From Bisporella sp. PMI_857 (lineage: Eukaryota > Ascomycota > Leotiomycetes > Helotiales > Helotiaceae): a stretch of 64,000 nucleotides of DNA. The notes under the pieces are model-generated. The model was not told the DNA's origin and made no database searches. It saw only the letters and a list, made by a program, of their open reading frames with translations. The stretch covers positions 1 to 64,000 of the forward strand of contig JAJSPD010000019.1 of NCBI GenBank assembly GCA_021307315.1. The letters run 5' to 3'. The translations under genes and the position numbers were made by a program. Positions 1 through 12,100 of the stretch are shown here, piece by piece (position 1 is the first letter of the stretch; each line of letters opens with the position of its first letter).

Positions 1-920
1 TAGCTAGGCCTGTAACGGGTCCGCTAGTACGTAACGGGTCGGTGGCTCCACAAAGGGTTCACGGTGGCCACGCGCTGTCACGTGGTTGCAACGAGAGCTG
101 GCTCGTGCCGAAGGCACGTGCAGTCGAGTCATCCTTACGGGTTCAACCCGTCACAGATATTCTATATATATAAAAGTGGGATGGCCAGATAAAGGGGAAA
201 AAAATGGTATTTCAGAAATATCGGCACTTTTGATGGTATTTGAGATATTAACCATATATTTAAAATGTTATAATAAAAAAAGCAAATTATAACCAAAAAA
301 AACAACAACAACAATGTTTTATATACAAAAAACTAGCTAAAGGCCAGTGTAAGCGAGGCCCTGTGGTGTCAAGGGCCGAGCCCCAGGGGGCTTTAAGCGA
401 GATATGGCCAGGGCCGTGACAACTACTCTTTAAACTGAACAGATATAGCCTAGACTCAATAGTGAGTTTGGATGAGGCAATTAACAGCTTAGAAAGCCCT
501 TTTTGTGGGGGAATGTTCCAAGACATATCTGCTACATCTTTTTACAGGCCACCCAATAGTTTTGATTCTAATTATTATCTGTCTTCAGATCGTTCGGTTG
601 TTATTGGTAATACTTCATGAGGCCAAAAGAGTTACTGTTTGTATCAATACCTGTAGAATAGATTAGCTACTGAATGTGGGGTCATGTGACTCTGTCACAT
701 GACTCAGAGGGGAGGCATATCCTCATCCTTTCATTCAACCTTCAACAATCAAGATCACATTCAACCCAACAGGCAGCTACGTAGCTATTACGTGGTGTTG
801 CCACGGGTAGAGTGATCCCACAGTTACGTCCTTCGTATTCGCTGCCAGATAATTATATACGGATCTTTCGGGCAATATCAATATCCCTCTGGGAATTTTC
901 CTCGGGGTGTCTCGAAACTT
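1..920. other. Gene-free AT-rich stretch with repeat relics
   Basis: No convincing gene is visible. The first 170 bases contain repeated GTAACGGGTC-type words and a small palindromic word (ACGGGTTCAACCCGT). Around 210-262 lies the short motif (ATGGTATTTGAGATAT) that is also the building block of the foldback element near 5.3-5.9 kb, so this is probably a remnant of the same repeat family. A short minus-strand reading frame at 287-526 matches nothing I recognise. Confidence 0.5.
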
Positions 921-956
921 TGCACTGCCGCTACGTCTGATGAAAGATATAAAAAA

Positions 957-1891
957 TTGGGCCACTGCCTCATAACCGCCAAAATAGAAACAAAAATTCT
1001 TGTTTCTTTTGCAGATACTTTTCGTGATACCAAATATTTAATTTCACAACTCCCTACTATTCGGCTCTCATCACTTGAACGTAAGGAGGCGGATGAAATC
1101 AAGGAGCTGCTGAAGGCCAGCACCACACACGGTTTCTTCTACCTTGATTTTAGGGAAAGTCTGGCGGAAGACTTGCCGGCGTATAAGGCAGAGGTCCTTT
1201 GGCTGATGAAGGCATATTTTGATCAGCCCATTCACAGTAAATTGGTAGATAAGAAGGATACTATGGCAAGAGGGTAAGCATCAAGATATACCTGTTTTAA
1301 GCATTCCTCCGCTGACACTTTGTAGATTTGTTAGAAGTGGTACTTTCTCTGGGCTGGACAACTCAGTTTAAGATGAGTCATTTGAGCGCCTTGCTGGAGG
1401 TGATTCCTTACTGATATCCATTCTCCCTTGACTAACAATGCCATAGATAGGCCAAGACGAGATGAATCAAGATCCACTGAGAGCGCTCCTACCATCTTCC
1501 ATGAGACGAGGTCCCTGTTCGCGGCCTACTTCCGCACCTGCGAACATGTTACGAGCGTCTTGCTATCCCCCCTATCTGATGCACTGGGGCTGGAGGGCAG
1601 GCAATCGTCAACGCCGGAGACGGCCGACGCTTCCTGTCGCAAAAGAAGCTGTACTCCTCGCTACATCGAGTCGTCCGAGGTGGGATGGGCCATGTTGACC
1701 ATCGCTACTCGCTTGCGTATCTACTGTGTCCGGACGATGAGTTAGAGTTCGAGGGCGCTGAAAGTGTGATTGGGAAGGCGAAGCAGTTCGTCCAGATGAA
1801 GTATAACGTCTATGCTGCTTCTCATGAGGAGCAGCAGAAGAACCCCATTCTTTGTGGCGGGGTGGAGGAAGCCCTTGGTGTCCATGCTTAG
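957..1891 (+). pseudogene. Broken 2-oxoglutarate/Fe(II) dioxygenase (isopenicillin N synthase-like)
   Basis: Pieces of a 2OG-Fe(II) oxygenase lie in order on the plus strand in different frames. The N-terminal part (957-1277) reads THGFFYLDF and then a PIHSKL region, typical of the DIOX_N domain. A middle piece (about 1495-1600) reads FRTCEHVTSVLLSPLSDALG, the helix before the catalytic core. A C-terminal piece (about 1603-1891) reads AIVNAGDG, then LHRVV and HRYSLAYLL, the distal iron histidine and the 2OG-binding RxS motif. Between middle and C-terminal pieces the family normally has about 50 or more residues including the HxD iron-binding motif; here that stretch is missing. The link between exons near 1330-1370 also carries a stop codon. 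A normal member has about 320-370 residues; no route of splicing restores it. This looks like a decayed gene at the edge of a repeat-rich region. The family call is confident; the former substrate cannot be told. Confidence 0.75.
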
Positions 1892-2873
1892 AATTTGATT
1901 TCAAGTTAGTTTATACGTTGAGCTGAGGGCAATGGCAGGGTTGCAGATTTTGAGCTATGCATGCATTCAGATGATCAGCTGATCCTATATCTCTCCATGG
2001 TGTCAGGCCCTTACTCTGCCAAAGTAGCTGCTGGTGAAACCGCGTTTCTTTTCTTTTGCTCAGATATCAAATTAATATCCGAATCATAATCGTTGCTTCA
2101 CTTGAAGCCACACAAATGTCCCCTTCTAGCAAAGCTACGAAATCAGGCAATATCCACAATCTCGAATACTCACTGCAACCAAGTGCTTCCATAATTTAGC
2201 TCCTCAGCAAAAGCATTCAATTTTAGTGCTCTTCTATCTTGTTCCGGCTTAAGACCATCTGATATAGGTGAGTTCCTCGCAAATAAATGATGCCAGAAAC
2301 CTAGGAAATAAGGCCAGCCTATAATATTTTCAGCAGCGGTGCGGACAGGTGCAAACGAGCGTAAGCTGGATTGAGAGATTGGAGATCCTCTGTATATTAT
2401 CAAAGTTAGAGTTAATCTTGGTGCGATATCTGGCACGTAGTGCTGATTCGGTCCCAGTGGATCTGCTTGGAAAGCCAGGGTGTAGCGCCGGACACATGTT
2501 GCCACTCACACAGAAAGTCATGCGTACTTGATTTCATTTATTTAAGCAATGCTGATATGTGTAACATATATTGTGATCAAATGCCATAGACCCTCTTATA
2601 GCACTTGACCGTAATAAGGTTTATTAGTACAGTCGTCAAAAGGTTCCTCTCCCCACGCTCCTTTGAGACAGCTTCGAGAGAACCCCTTATGTTTAACTAC
2701 TGAAGCACGGCACACTTTATCACTCATACAGCAGAGAATAATACACATAGTATCTCTTTCTCCATACCTAGCACTCAAAGCAATTCAAAAGTAATGCAGA
2801 CCCACTGAAGGACAAAGGGTATGCATTAAAAATATAATATCACATAACGTTACAAATACGCCTTTAACATGCC
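1892..2873. other. Intergenic, no identified gene
   Basis: I see no recognisable gene. A minus-strand reading frame around 2170-2400 has coding-like composition (it includes GWPYFLGFWHHLFARN) but no family could be assigned and it lacks a clear start and splice context, so it may be another gene relic. Confidence 0.35.
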
Positions 2874-3486
2874 CTACGACCAGAGATTCGCTACAGTTCG
2901 ATCGTCGTGGCAATTCCATGTCACATCAACTAGTTCCTGGGACTCATGAACTGTTGTATTTGCGTTAGCACCTGGGATGTCCTCCCAGGAATTCCAATAT
3001 TGGAACAAGTCGAGCACTCGGCAGAGGTTGTTCTTTAAAACACCGATGTCTTGGCCGTGCTTCAAACGCAACTCGTGCCATTCGGAACCTTCATCTGTAA
3101 ATCTCAGTCAGAAATTCAGGAACTAATTGCGATCGAAGTCTAGCTTACAATCAACGTACCACTAGCGATGTTGATATATTTCATCTCCAAGAACTTTCCT
3201 GGTCCCTTCATTTGTACTGTGGTAAATTGTTTCAACAGTAATGCCTGGGCAGTTCTGATTATATGCGTAACTGGTAGTCACAAAGAATCAGCATTTTATA
3301 TTCTGCGGCGATGAATAGTGACAATATTACATATTGGAAGGTGGGATTGCGGGTTCTATAGGCTTCAAATCTGATATCCGTAGTCGTGTCTCCGATCTTC
3401 ACCCAAACGGCTTGGGTACGCATCCCATCTATTACTCGCCGTATGGTAGTTAGGCCTCTGTGGTCTTCGTAGTTCAAAATGAACAT
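2874..3486 (-). CDS. Hypothetical protein, three exons
   Basis: I do not recognise the family. A consistent model has exons 3486-3331, 3244-3160 and 3094-2874, joined in phase, giving 153 residues. Donors are GTAATA and GTACGT; acceptors are CCCAG and TACAG. The protein has no signal peptide or membrane segment; its C-terminal part is rich in Trp, Asn and Asp (for example WNCHDDRTVANLW). Upstream, 3487-3560 has a further coding-like segment (reads SSAYLIVPPDPGTEYAK) that ends exactly at a good GTATGT donor, so the true start may lie in another upstream exon; I could not join it in frame. The location in a repeat-rich, gene-poor region means a decayed gene is possible. Confidence 0.35.
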
Positions 3487-3560
3487 ACTTTAGCATACTC
3501 AGTTCCAGGATCAGGGGGCACGATTAGATAGGCACTAGATATCTTAAACGACTTTTGAGA

Positions 3561-5264
3561 TATCTAGGAAGAAAGAATAGAGATGTAGAGAGGAATCAGG
3601 CCGTCGAGAAGTTAAGCAATGCTATATCTAGGATGATGGGTAAAGCTAGGAAAGGTAGCTGTGCCTTGACACGTAACTAGATATTATTATTATTGGAAGC
3701 TACTCTTAATTGAAAATGTCAAACAGAGGTTGATTTCAGTCGGTATGAGCCCCATTGGTCCAGATGGACATAAAAGTCCGCGAGGCTATTACTTATTTTA
3801 GCAGGGAATGATCTTGTGCCAAATGTGATTCTATACCAACCGACGCAAAAGGACATGGGAGTCCCTTTAACGAGTCAAATCCATTTTTTAAAGAGTACAT
3901 GAAACTAGAATATCTATCAAAGCGGTTCGAAATCTTTCGTGATTAGAGCTAATTGTAGTATCGCAGAACTTGCGCCAAAGCTGTTGTGTTACGCAAGATT
4001 GATAGGATAGATAACGAGATATCTAAGTCTAGGATTCGAATTAAGTGCTGGCCCCTGGGTCGCAGTATTCAAAGCTCTGTACTGGTGCCTGCATGGAATG
4101 GAAATAATTTTGCTTTAAATCATTAATCTGTTGACGTTATAGTGGCTTGTACTTAGCTTCTTCGGCCTTTTAGTAGCCGTTCTACGCCTTGTGCACCAGT
4201 CCCGCATCATTTCTATTTTCGTGAGAATGATAAACTCTGATATGTATTCACTAGAATACTTAATCTTCAAGTCTGATTTAGTTTCTGTCAAAGTTAACAT
4301 GGCTGTGGCTTTGCAAGCTGTCTGATTACAGAGCTTTGTATTCTACGTCCAGACTGCTTGGGAACACGTAGCCGCGTGATTAATGAGTCAAGTCATGCCT
4401 AGTAATATTCATTTTTCTGTTAAATCCTTCTCCAACAACTCAGGAGCAGTTCTTTAGAAACAGTAGTGCACAGCACGCGTAGGGAGACGTGCACATATCT
4501 ATTGAGCGGGTATTATGAGCGCGATGTTGGAAGCTACAACATGGGTTGTTACTAATCCAAATTGGGCTTTTAGTCCATAGTGATGGAGGCTGGCTTATAG
4601 GATACTATCTGTGTGAAAACAGCGTGATGGATAGACTGAACTTCATTCAGGATAACGAAACAGGCCTGCAACCTAGCGTAGGTGGATGCCTGGGCCCTGG
4701 GGGGACACTTGTCATCATACATTCTAGGATAATGAAGAAAAGCGAAGGGGGCAACCTGAAAAGCCGTGGCCAAATAAATATTGGTAATATATTACCATTA
4801 TCACTTAAAGGAGCTCCATTGGCGAGAACAAATATGAACTTTATCGAGAGGGGTAATCTTGTCTCATACACCATAACGTAGCCTAGCAAGTATATGGCTC
4901 ATGAAACTCGTAGACTGTACCCAATTCGCCCATTTTTAAACAGTCTTATCGAAGCTGTATCAAGAGAGGCAGCCCATGCCAACGGAGTCAGGTACTTAAT
5001 ATTACGGTTTGATATTATGGAGCCTCTATTTCACTGTATTTTGCCAGTGTACCATTGCATCCTGCGTGATCTTGGTTCTTTACATCCAGATGGCATATCG
5101 AGAAGTCTCTGTTTAGAAATTAAGGTTACTGCAATACAACTGGATTATCTCCAGTTATCAGCTTCAGTCCACATGTACTCCTCCCTAGCTTTCTACACCT
5201 GTTTTCGAGCCTGTAAGTTAGACCTTAACTAAAGTTAGTAAAATGGTATAAATAGTCTCGAATA
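3561..5264. other. Intergenic, AT-rich, no gene seen
   Basis: No supported gene. The longest frames here (for example 4546-4881 plus, 4894-5232 plus) have no recognisable domain and no splice context, and their opposite strands are equally open, so they are not called. Confidence 0.4.
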
Positions 5265-5945
5265 AGGCATGTCAATTTAATTAATGGTAAATATCTCAAA
5301 CACCATCGTTTTGTTGCCAAATATCTCATATACCACCATTTGTCTCTTGGCGCAAAACAGTGGTATTTCAGATACTTAATGACAAAACGATAGTATATGA
5401 GAAACATTAATATATCTTATATACCATCGTTTTTTGTGCATTTACACTGTAGCAATTATAATGCACGCTGCAGCAACTGCAATACAATTACAATTACGAG
5501 TTAAATACGTAGTAGCAATTACATTGTAGCAACTACAATTCACGCTATAGCAACTACAATACACGCTGTAACTACAATACATGCTGTAACAATAGATAAA
5601 CTAGCAATATATAATATGTCGATATAAATTAATATAAATTATACTATATTTAATTTGTAATTGTAATTGCTTTGTTTTAGTATATATTGCTGCAGCGTGT
5701 ATTGTAGTTGCTACAATGAAATTGCTACAACGTATTTAACTCGTAATTGTAATTGTATTGCTATAGCGTGTATTGTGATTGTTACAGCGTAGTTGCTACA
5801 GGGTGTATTACAGGCTTTACAGTGAATGTTGACGAATATCTGATATACCATCGTTTTGTTGACGTATATCTCATATACCATCAAAGTGGTATATGAGATA
5901 TTCGGCAAAAAAGGTGTGGTATTTGAGATATTTGCCGTTCAATTA
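5265..5945. mobile_element. Foldback / MITE-like element with long inverted arms
   Basis: The two halves of this roughly 680-bp segment are imperfect reverse complements, with the axis near 5606. The outer ends match (left at 5268 reads TTTAATTAATGGTAAATATC; the right end read in reverse starts TTTAATTGAACGGCAAATATC-like). Inward, both arms carry several copies of a short word, AAATATCTCAAAYACCA, in alternating orientation. Closer to the axis, both arms share GCAACTACAATACACGCT and ACAATTACGAGTTAAATACG. There is no coding capacity. The structure fits a non-autonomous foldback or MITE element; a TCAATT word flanks both sides and might be the target duplication, but that is uncertain. Related words occur near 210-262. 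Confidence 0.75.
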
Positions 5946-6881
5946 AAGAACTAAAATAAACTCCATCTACGGTACTATATAATTAAGAGTAGATGGCCAA
6001 AACACGCTAGTTTAAAACAAGTAATCAGGGTTGGTGGTTTTATATCCGTCCTATGCTAATAGTTGAAAATACTAGGCATTTCATTCTAATTGAGCCTAAT
6101 TAACGAATGAGCTATTATGTCTCGCAGCTGGACACAATGGGTTTCTATAACCCGCTCTTGCCCCGCGATGGCTGTGAATCACAGCTTCCAGAAAGTTGCA
6201 TTGTGCTAAATTTGGACAGTGGATAATATTGATGTAGATAAGGCGGGACACAGCGACAAGGTGTTCCGAGCGGGAAGAACAAATTGTGTTCGATATGAAT
6301 AAAATAGCCCATGAACACGATTGATGGAAGATTTCTTGCGGAGCATGAGAGATTCTCTTCAATATGAATCACGAATGGAGAATTTTGATACCGGGTTGAC
6401 TCAAATCTTATAGACGGTGGCGTTGAAGTAAAGGGAAGAAACAGTTTTCCAGCAATGCATTCGCACTGGTATATACGAAACCTAGATTTGTCGCAAACTT
6501 TAGCATGACCTGCTAGGGATCGCACGCGTTGTGATGGCCATCGTTAACATTACTATTTCTCTTCTCGAAGCCGTTGACATAATCAATGCCAAAGGGCAGA
6601 CGCAGCATTACAATGGAATGCTTATCAATTGATCCAGTCTAATGGCATGTGGACGTGAGGAGTCATTTCAACACAGCAGATCGAGCTTTGTTCGAGTTAT
6701 GGTTGCGCGGCAGCTGCCTACAGAATATATACTAATAGAGGTAGTTTTGAAGACGTAGAAGACAATTTGAGCCGTAAAAATCCGAGATTTGATATGAGAG
6801 ATCTATTCATAATGGTAAGGTCATTTTACAATGGTACATGGGGAATCTCCGATCTATTACACTCTCACCGGGGCTAGGCCA
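5946..6881. other. Intergenic, downstream of E2 gene
   Basis: No supported gene. It should contain the 3' UTR and terminator of the E2 gene next to 6881. Minus-strand frames at 6096-6525 overlap each other in two frames and show no known domain. Confidence 0.4.
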
Positions 6882-8382
6882 TTATAGTAGTAGCTCCAGA
6901 GGATTTTCCACCACCTTCTTGAACTCTTTGATCCACTCGCCTCCTACTGCCCCATCTACAACTTTGTGATCGAAGGATCCAGTAACAATGATTTGGTCGT
7001 CCCATTCAATTGATGTACCTTCCTCTGACTCGATTGGGATCGCAACCTTCTTTGTTGTCCCTACAGCAAGGATACCGGCTTGTGGTGGATTGATAACGGC
7101 GGTGAATCTGTCGATAGCGGGGTTCATGCCCATGTTAGAAATTGTGAAAGTTCCTCCCTGGTATTCTTCTGGCTTCAGCTTGCTATCTCTGGCACGTGCT
7201 CCGAGGTCTTTGACTTGTGCAGAGATTGATGAGAGCCCAAGACCCTCAACATTCTTGACAATAGGCGTCATAAGGCCAGAGGGGGTAGCAACAGCAACCT
7301 ATTAATGCGTTAACTGAAAGTCTAAAATTATCTGACCAGGGAGCCTACGCTAATATCAACATTGTTGAACTGGCGGATAAAGCCATCTCTCCAGCTGGAA
7401 TTTACTTGGGGAACCTTCTTCAATGCAACGGCGCATGCTTTGATCAAGAAATCGTTAACTGAGAGTTTATACTTCCCATCTGCAGATGCGTTGAGTGCTT
7501 GACGGAGCTTAAGAAGTTTCGTGACAGAGACCGTAGCAGCAACAAAGTAGTGAGGATTTTGGTTCATAGACTCGGTGAGACGATTGGCGATAGTCTTGCG
7601 CATGGAGCTTGTCGGGATGTCGGTATATGAAGAGACTGGACCTCCAGTGGTTCCTGAAGTAGATGAAGCCCCTGAGGCCGCCTTTTTAACATCGGCTTCA
7701 GTTATTTGTCCGCTAGTTCCAGTACCCTTGATTCCCGCGATCTTGACTCCGCTTTCAATCGCCAATCTGACGGCCTTAGCACTAGCGTTGGGAATTCTAT
7801 CCAAAGCCGACTGTATCTTTCCACCACTTGACGTATCTTCCTCTGGAACTGGCTCGGGGTGGGATTTAGGTGGAGTCGCTGTCTTCGAACTAGTATCCGC
7901 AGACTCTGATGATTCACTAGCTCCCTCCTTGAGGGGAGCTGAAGCTTCTTTCTCGCCTCCGGCATCCTCAAGCGTGAAAGATTCGAATGCCGAAGCATCC
8001 TCTCCTTCCTCAATTAGGACTGCAATTGGCTGGTTTCAGTTAGTCTCAACATTCTACAATATATCAATTGATGCCTTACATTTCCAACAGCAACATCCTT
8101 AGTTCCAGAATCCTTCAAGATCTTGGCTAAAACTCCTTCTTCCTGGAATTCGAAGTCCATTTGCGCTTTGTCTGTCTCGATTTCTACCAGCACATCACCA
8201 GGGGAGATAGCATCTCCGGGTTTTTTTTGCCAGGCGCCAATATTACCTGCTGTCATTGTAGGTGACAGGGCAGGCATTGTGACCACTGTATGAGGCGGGA
8301 AAGATTTTGAGGCGTAACATCGTGCGAATTGGAAGGATAGAGAGGATTGAAAGGCGCGCCTCCGAAGAACGGCTGCGAGCAT
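6882..8382 (-). CDS. LAT1: Dihydrolipoamide acetyltransferase, E2 of pyruvate dehydrogenase
   Basis: This is the E2 core subunit of the mitochondrial pyruvate dehydrogenase complex; it moves the acetyl group from lipoamide to CoA. Exons are 8382-8080, 8029-7337 and 7298-6882, giving 470 residues, near the yeast Lat1 length (482). The N-terminus is a basic presequence-like stretch ([11 protein letters not shown], then [11 protein letters not shown]). One lipoyl domain follows at about 30-110, with the lipoylated lysine in [12 protein letters not shown] flexible Glu/Ser/Pro linker leads to a peripheral-subunit-binding domain at about 170-205 ([20 protein letters not shown]). The catalytic domain fills the C-terminal half and ends with [14 protein letters not shown], which holds the HxxxDG active site. 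Introns are 50 and 38 nt. The gene is divergent from the SEC7 gene with about 740 bp between the starts. Confidence 0.95.
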
Positions 8383-9118
8383 TTTGGCGTATATTCAATG
8401 GTAAAATACAACAGAGAAAAGAATAAATGGCAAGGCGAGCCCGTATCTAGACAATTGATGTCTAGGGAGGAGAGGCACCGACGCTGGTGGCAGTTGTAGA
8501 GTACGGTGATGGTGGTGTTGAGCCCCGAAACTCATCAAAATATTTGGCGAAGCTGTCCGTCAGCTCGGGTCTAACTATCTTAACCCTAGTGCCGGTGAAT
8601 TAGCTGAGATAGGGGTGTTACTTTAGATGATTTACTAAGAACCATCTAGCGCCACCCCCGACTATTAATTGTGCCTTGCCTGAACGAAGAAGACTTTTCT
8701 GGACCACGATGGAATCCCCTGAGAGTAAATCCCAGCCCGCTGCCTGAAATATATAATAGACTGTGAGATCAGGCGGCTCCCTATCTAAGCATAGGTTCAT
8801 GTTCGACTTGCTATACTATTAACATCCTATCCCGGTGCTCAAGTAAATTGACCTGGCGATTTTGATTCAAAGGTCCTAGCGGGCGTTTAGTACCCTTGCC
8901 TCGGGCCTTACCCGGAACCAGGCGGAACGATAATCCATGCCGGATCATCCTTGGGGTCCAGCTCTTGGGATTATTTGGGAGACGTGGTGATATCGAGGCC
9001 AAAAAAGGAAACGCTTCACAACGTTGAACTCTTGCATATCAGAACGTATTGTTGCATCGAAAAAAATCCCTTTATAATGAGCATTGCGAATGGGACTCGA
9101 TAAATCTGACCGACCACC
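8383..9118. promoter_or_regulatory. Shared divergent promoter region (E2 / SEC7)
   Basis: The 736 bp between two divergently transcribed housekeeping genes must hold both promoters and both 5' leaders. No gene or known binding motif was recognised with confidence. The SEC7 start codon lies in a good context (CCACCATGAG). Confidence 0.5.
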
Positions 9119-12100
9119 ATGAGCTCCATTGTCTTCGTAGTTTCGGCTCTGGAAGCTATTGCAGCCTCCAAGGAAGCACAGAAGAAGCAGGGACTGGGAG
9201 AGTTGGTGCAGAAGGCATTGACAGACATCAAGGAACATTCTCCTCAATTACCAGACCCAGAAGTTATATTTGCGCCCTTGCAGTCTGCTACGCGATCCGG
9301 TAGCATCCCCCTTACCACTGGTGCCTTGGACTGCATTGGAAAGCTCATCAGCTATTCATACTTCTCGGTGCCGTCTTCCCCAAACGCCGACAAGGAAGCG
9401 GATCGAGCGCCTCTGATTGAAAGAGCAATCGACACAATATGCGACTGTTTCCAAGGGGAGAGTACGCCTATAGAGATTCAGCTGCAGATTGTCAAGTCTC
9501 TGCTGGCAGCTGTCCTAAACGACAAGATTGTGGTACATGGTGCTGGACTCTTGAAAGCTGTTCGACAGGTCTATAATGTATTCCTATTATCGAAAAGTAG
9601 TGCCAACCAGCAGGTGGCACAAGGGACATTAACACAAATGGTTGGGACAGTCTTTGAAAGGGTTAAGACGAGGATACACATGAAAGAGGCTAGGCTCAGC
9701 TTATCCAAATTAGAGAAAAGTGCTGGCAATGCAAGTACGGTTACCGTTGATGCGGCGGAGTCTGTAAACGATGCATCGGCGGGTAACGAAGTCGAGTCTG
9801 TTGAAGAGAGCACACCATCGGAAGCCCCAACCTCAGAGGAAGGTCCAAAGCTTACCCTGAAGGATCTTGAGCATCGAAAGAGCTTCGACGACTCGCAGAT
9901 GGGAGAAGGCCCAACCATGGTGACACAGGTTAAGACAGCGGCACAGTCTCCTCAATCACCTTCAGGACATACTCCTGTGGATCCCAGTATAGACGAAGGC
10001 ATGGACTCCGACGAAAATGAGGACGAAGTATACATACGAGACGCATATCTGGTTTTCCGATCATTCTGCAATCTCAGTACCAAATTTCTCGCTCCAGACC
10101 AATTGTACGATCTAAAGGGGCAGGCAATGCGCTCCAAATTGATTTCTCTCCACCTAATACATACTCTACTCAACAATAATATGCTCGTTTTCACATCACC
10201 TCTCTGCACGATTACCAACAATAAGACAAAGGAAGAAACTGGATTTTTGCAGGCAATCAAATTCTACCTTTGTCTTAGTATTACAAGGAATGGCGCGAGC
10301 CCAGTGGAGAAGGTATTCGAGGTTTGTTGTGAGATATTCTGGCTGATGCTGAAGTTCATGAGAGCTTCGTTTAAGGTTTGTGTCAACTTTTCTACCACGA
10401 TTCTGAGGCTGATCATGATACAGCGAGAAATTGAAGTATTCTTGAACGAGATTTACCTGCCAATTCTGCAACAGCGTCGACAACCAGTCTCGCATAAGCT
10501 CTATTTTACAGGTATATTGCAAAGACTATGCGCAGATCCACGCGCATTAGTAGAAACATACCTTAACTATGACTGCGATCGAAACGCTGATAACAATATG
10601 TTTCAAACTCTGATCGAGGACTTTTCGAAAGCTTCAAGTCAGGCAGTCATGATTCTTCCTATTCATCAACAACAGTATGAGGAACGAGCCTCAAGAGATA
10701 CTAATGCTGAGTGGCAAGTAAGAGGGACTCTACCTCCGCCCTTAACAACTGCCAACATGATTGAACCCAATCAAGGCAACATTGACGAGATTCCCAAGGA
10801 GTATATCATCAAACGAAAGGCATTAGATTGCTTGGTGGATACTTTGCGGTCTTTAGTCAATTGGTCGCAACAAGGAATTGCCGATGTCACGAGGGGCTTA
10901 GAGAGTGACCCTAGAGCTTCTATAGATACAAAAGGTCCAGAGGACCTTCGTGGTTCATTGGACCCTTCTATAAGTGATGCTTTTTCGAGACATACCAATG
11001 GAGATACCCCGACAGCTCCTTCCACACCAATCGTTGAGGATGACCCTGAGCAACTTGAGAAGGCAAAACAAAGAAAAACCGCTCTCATCAATGCTATCAA
11101 GGCATTCAATTTCAAGCCTAAGCGTGGCATCAAAATTCTACTGCAAGAGGGATTTATCAAAAGTGATACGCCATCTGATATTGCTCATTTCTTACTCTCT
11201 GATGACCGCCTTGATAAAGCACAGATAGGTGAATTCCTCGGTGAAGGCGATCAACGCAATATTGAGATTATGCACGCCTTTGTGGATTCTATGGATTTTA
11301 CCAAACGTCGATTTGTAGACGCCTTGCGGGAGTTTCTTCAGTCCTTTCGTCTGCCAGGAGAATCCCAGAAAATTGACCGTTTCATGCTGAAATTCGCCAA
11401 CAGATATGTCGCTGGAAATCCGAATGCCTTTGCCAATGCGGATACTGCTTATGTGCTCTCGTACTCAGTAATCATGCTGAATACTGATTTACATAGCAGC
11501 AAGATTATTAACCGCATGACGAAAGAGGGCTTCATTAAGAATAATCGTGGCATTAATGATAATGCTAATCTGCCCGACGAGTATCTTATTAAGATCTATG
11601 AGGAGATTGAAAGGGACGAAATCGTTCTCAAAAGTGAACGAGAGGCAGCTGCAGCAATGGGAGTTACACCTTCAAAAAGTGGTGGTCTTGCGGCAGGCCT
11701 TGGGCAAGCCCTTGCCACGGTGGGGAGAGATTTGCAAAGAGAAGCATATCTTCAACAGTCCGAAGAGATTTCCCATCGATCAGAGCAGCTATACAAGAAC
11801 CTGTTCAGGAGCCAAAAGAAGAATGCAGCCAAAACGGGCGGTACCAAATTTATTCCAGCAATCTCGTTCAAGCATGTAGGCCCGATGTTCGACGTGACTT
11901 GGATGTCGTTCTTTTCTGGGCTATCGGGGCAAATGCAGAACTCTCAGAACATAGAGATTATAAAGCTATGCATGGAGGGAATGAAACTTGCTATTCGTAT
12001 TGCTTGTTTATTTGACCTTGAAACACCTCGGGAGGCATTTGTCTCTGCGTTGAAAAACGCTACCAACCTGAACAGTCCAGCTGATATGATGGCCAAGAAT

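Noticed and set aside
4546..5232. Two adjacent plus frames as a possible gene
   Set aside because: No domain, no consistent splice junction, and the opposite strand is equally open.
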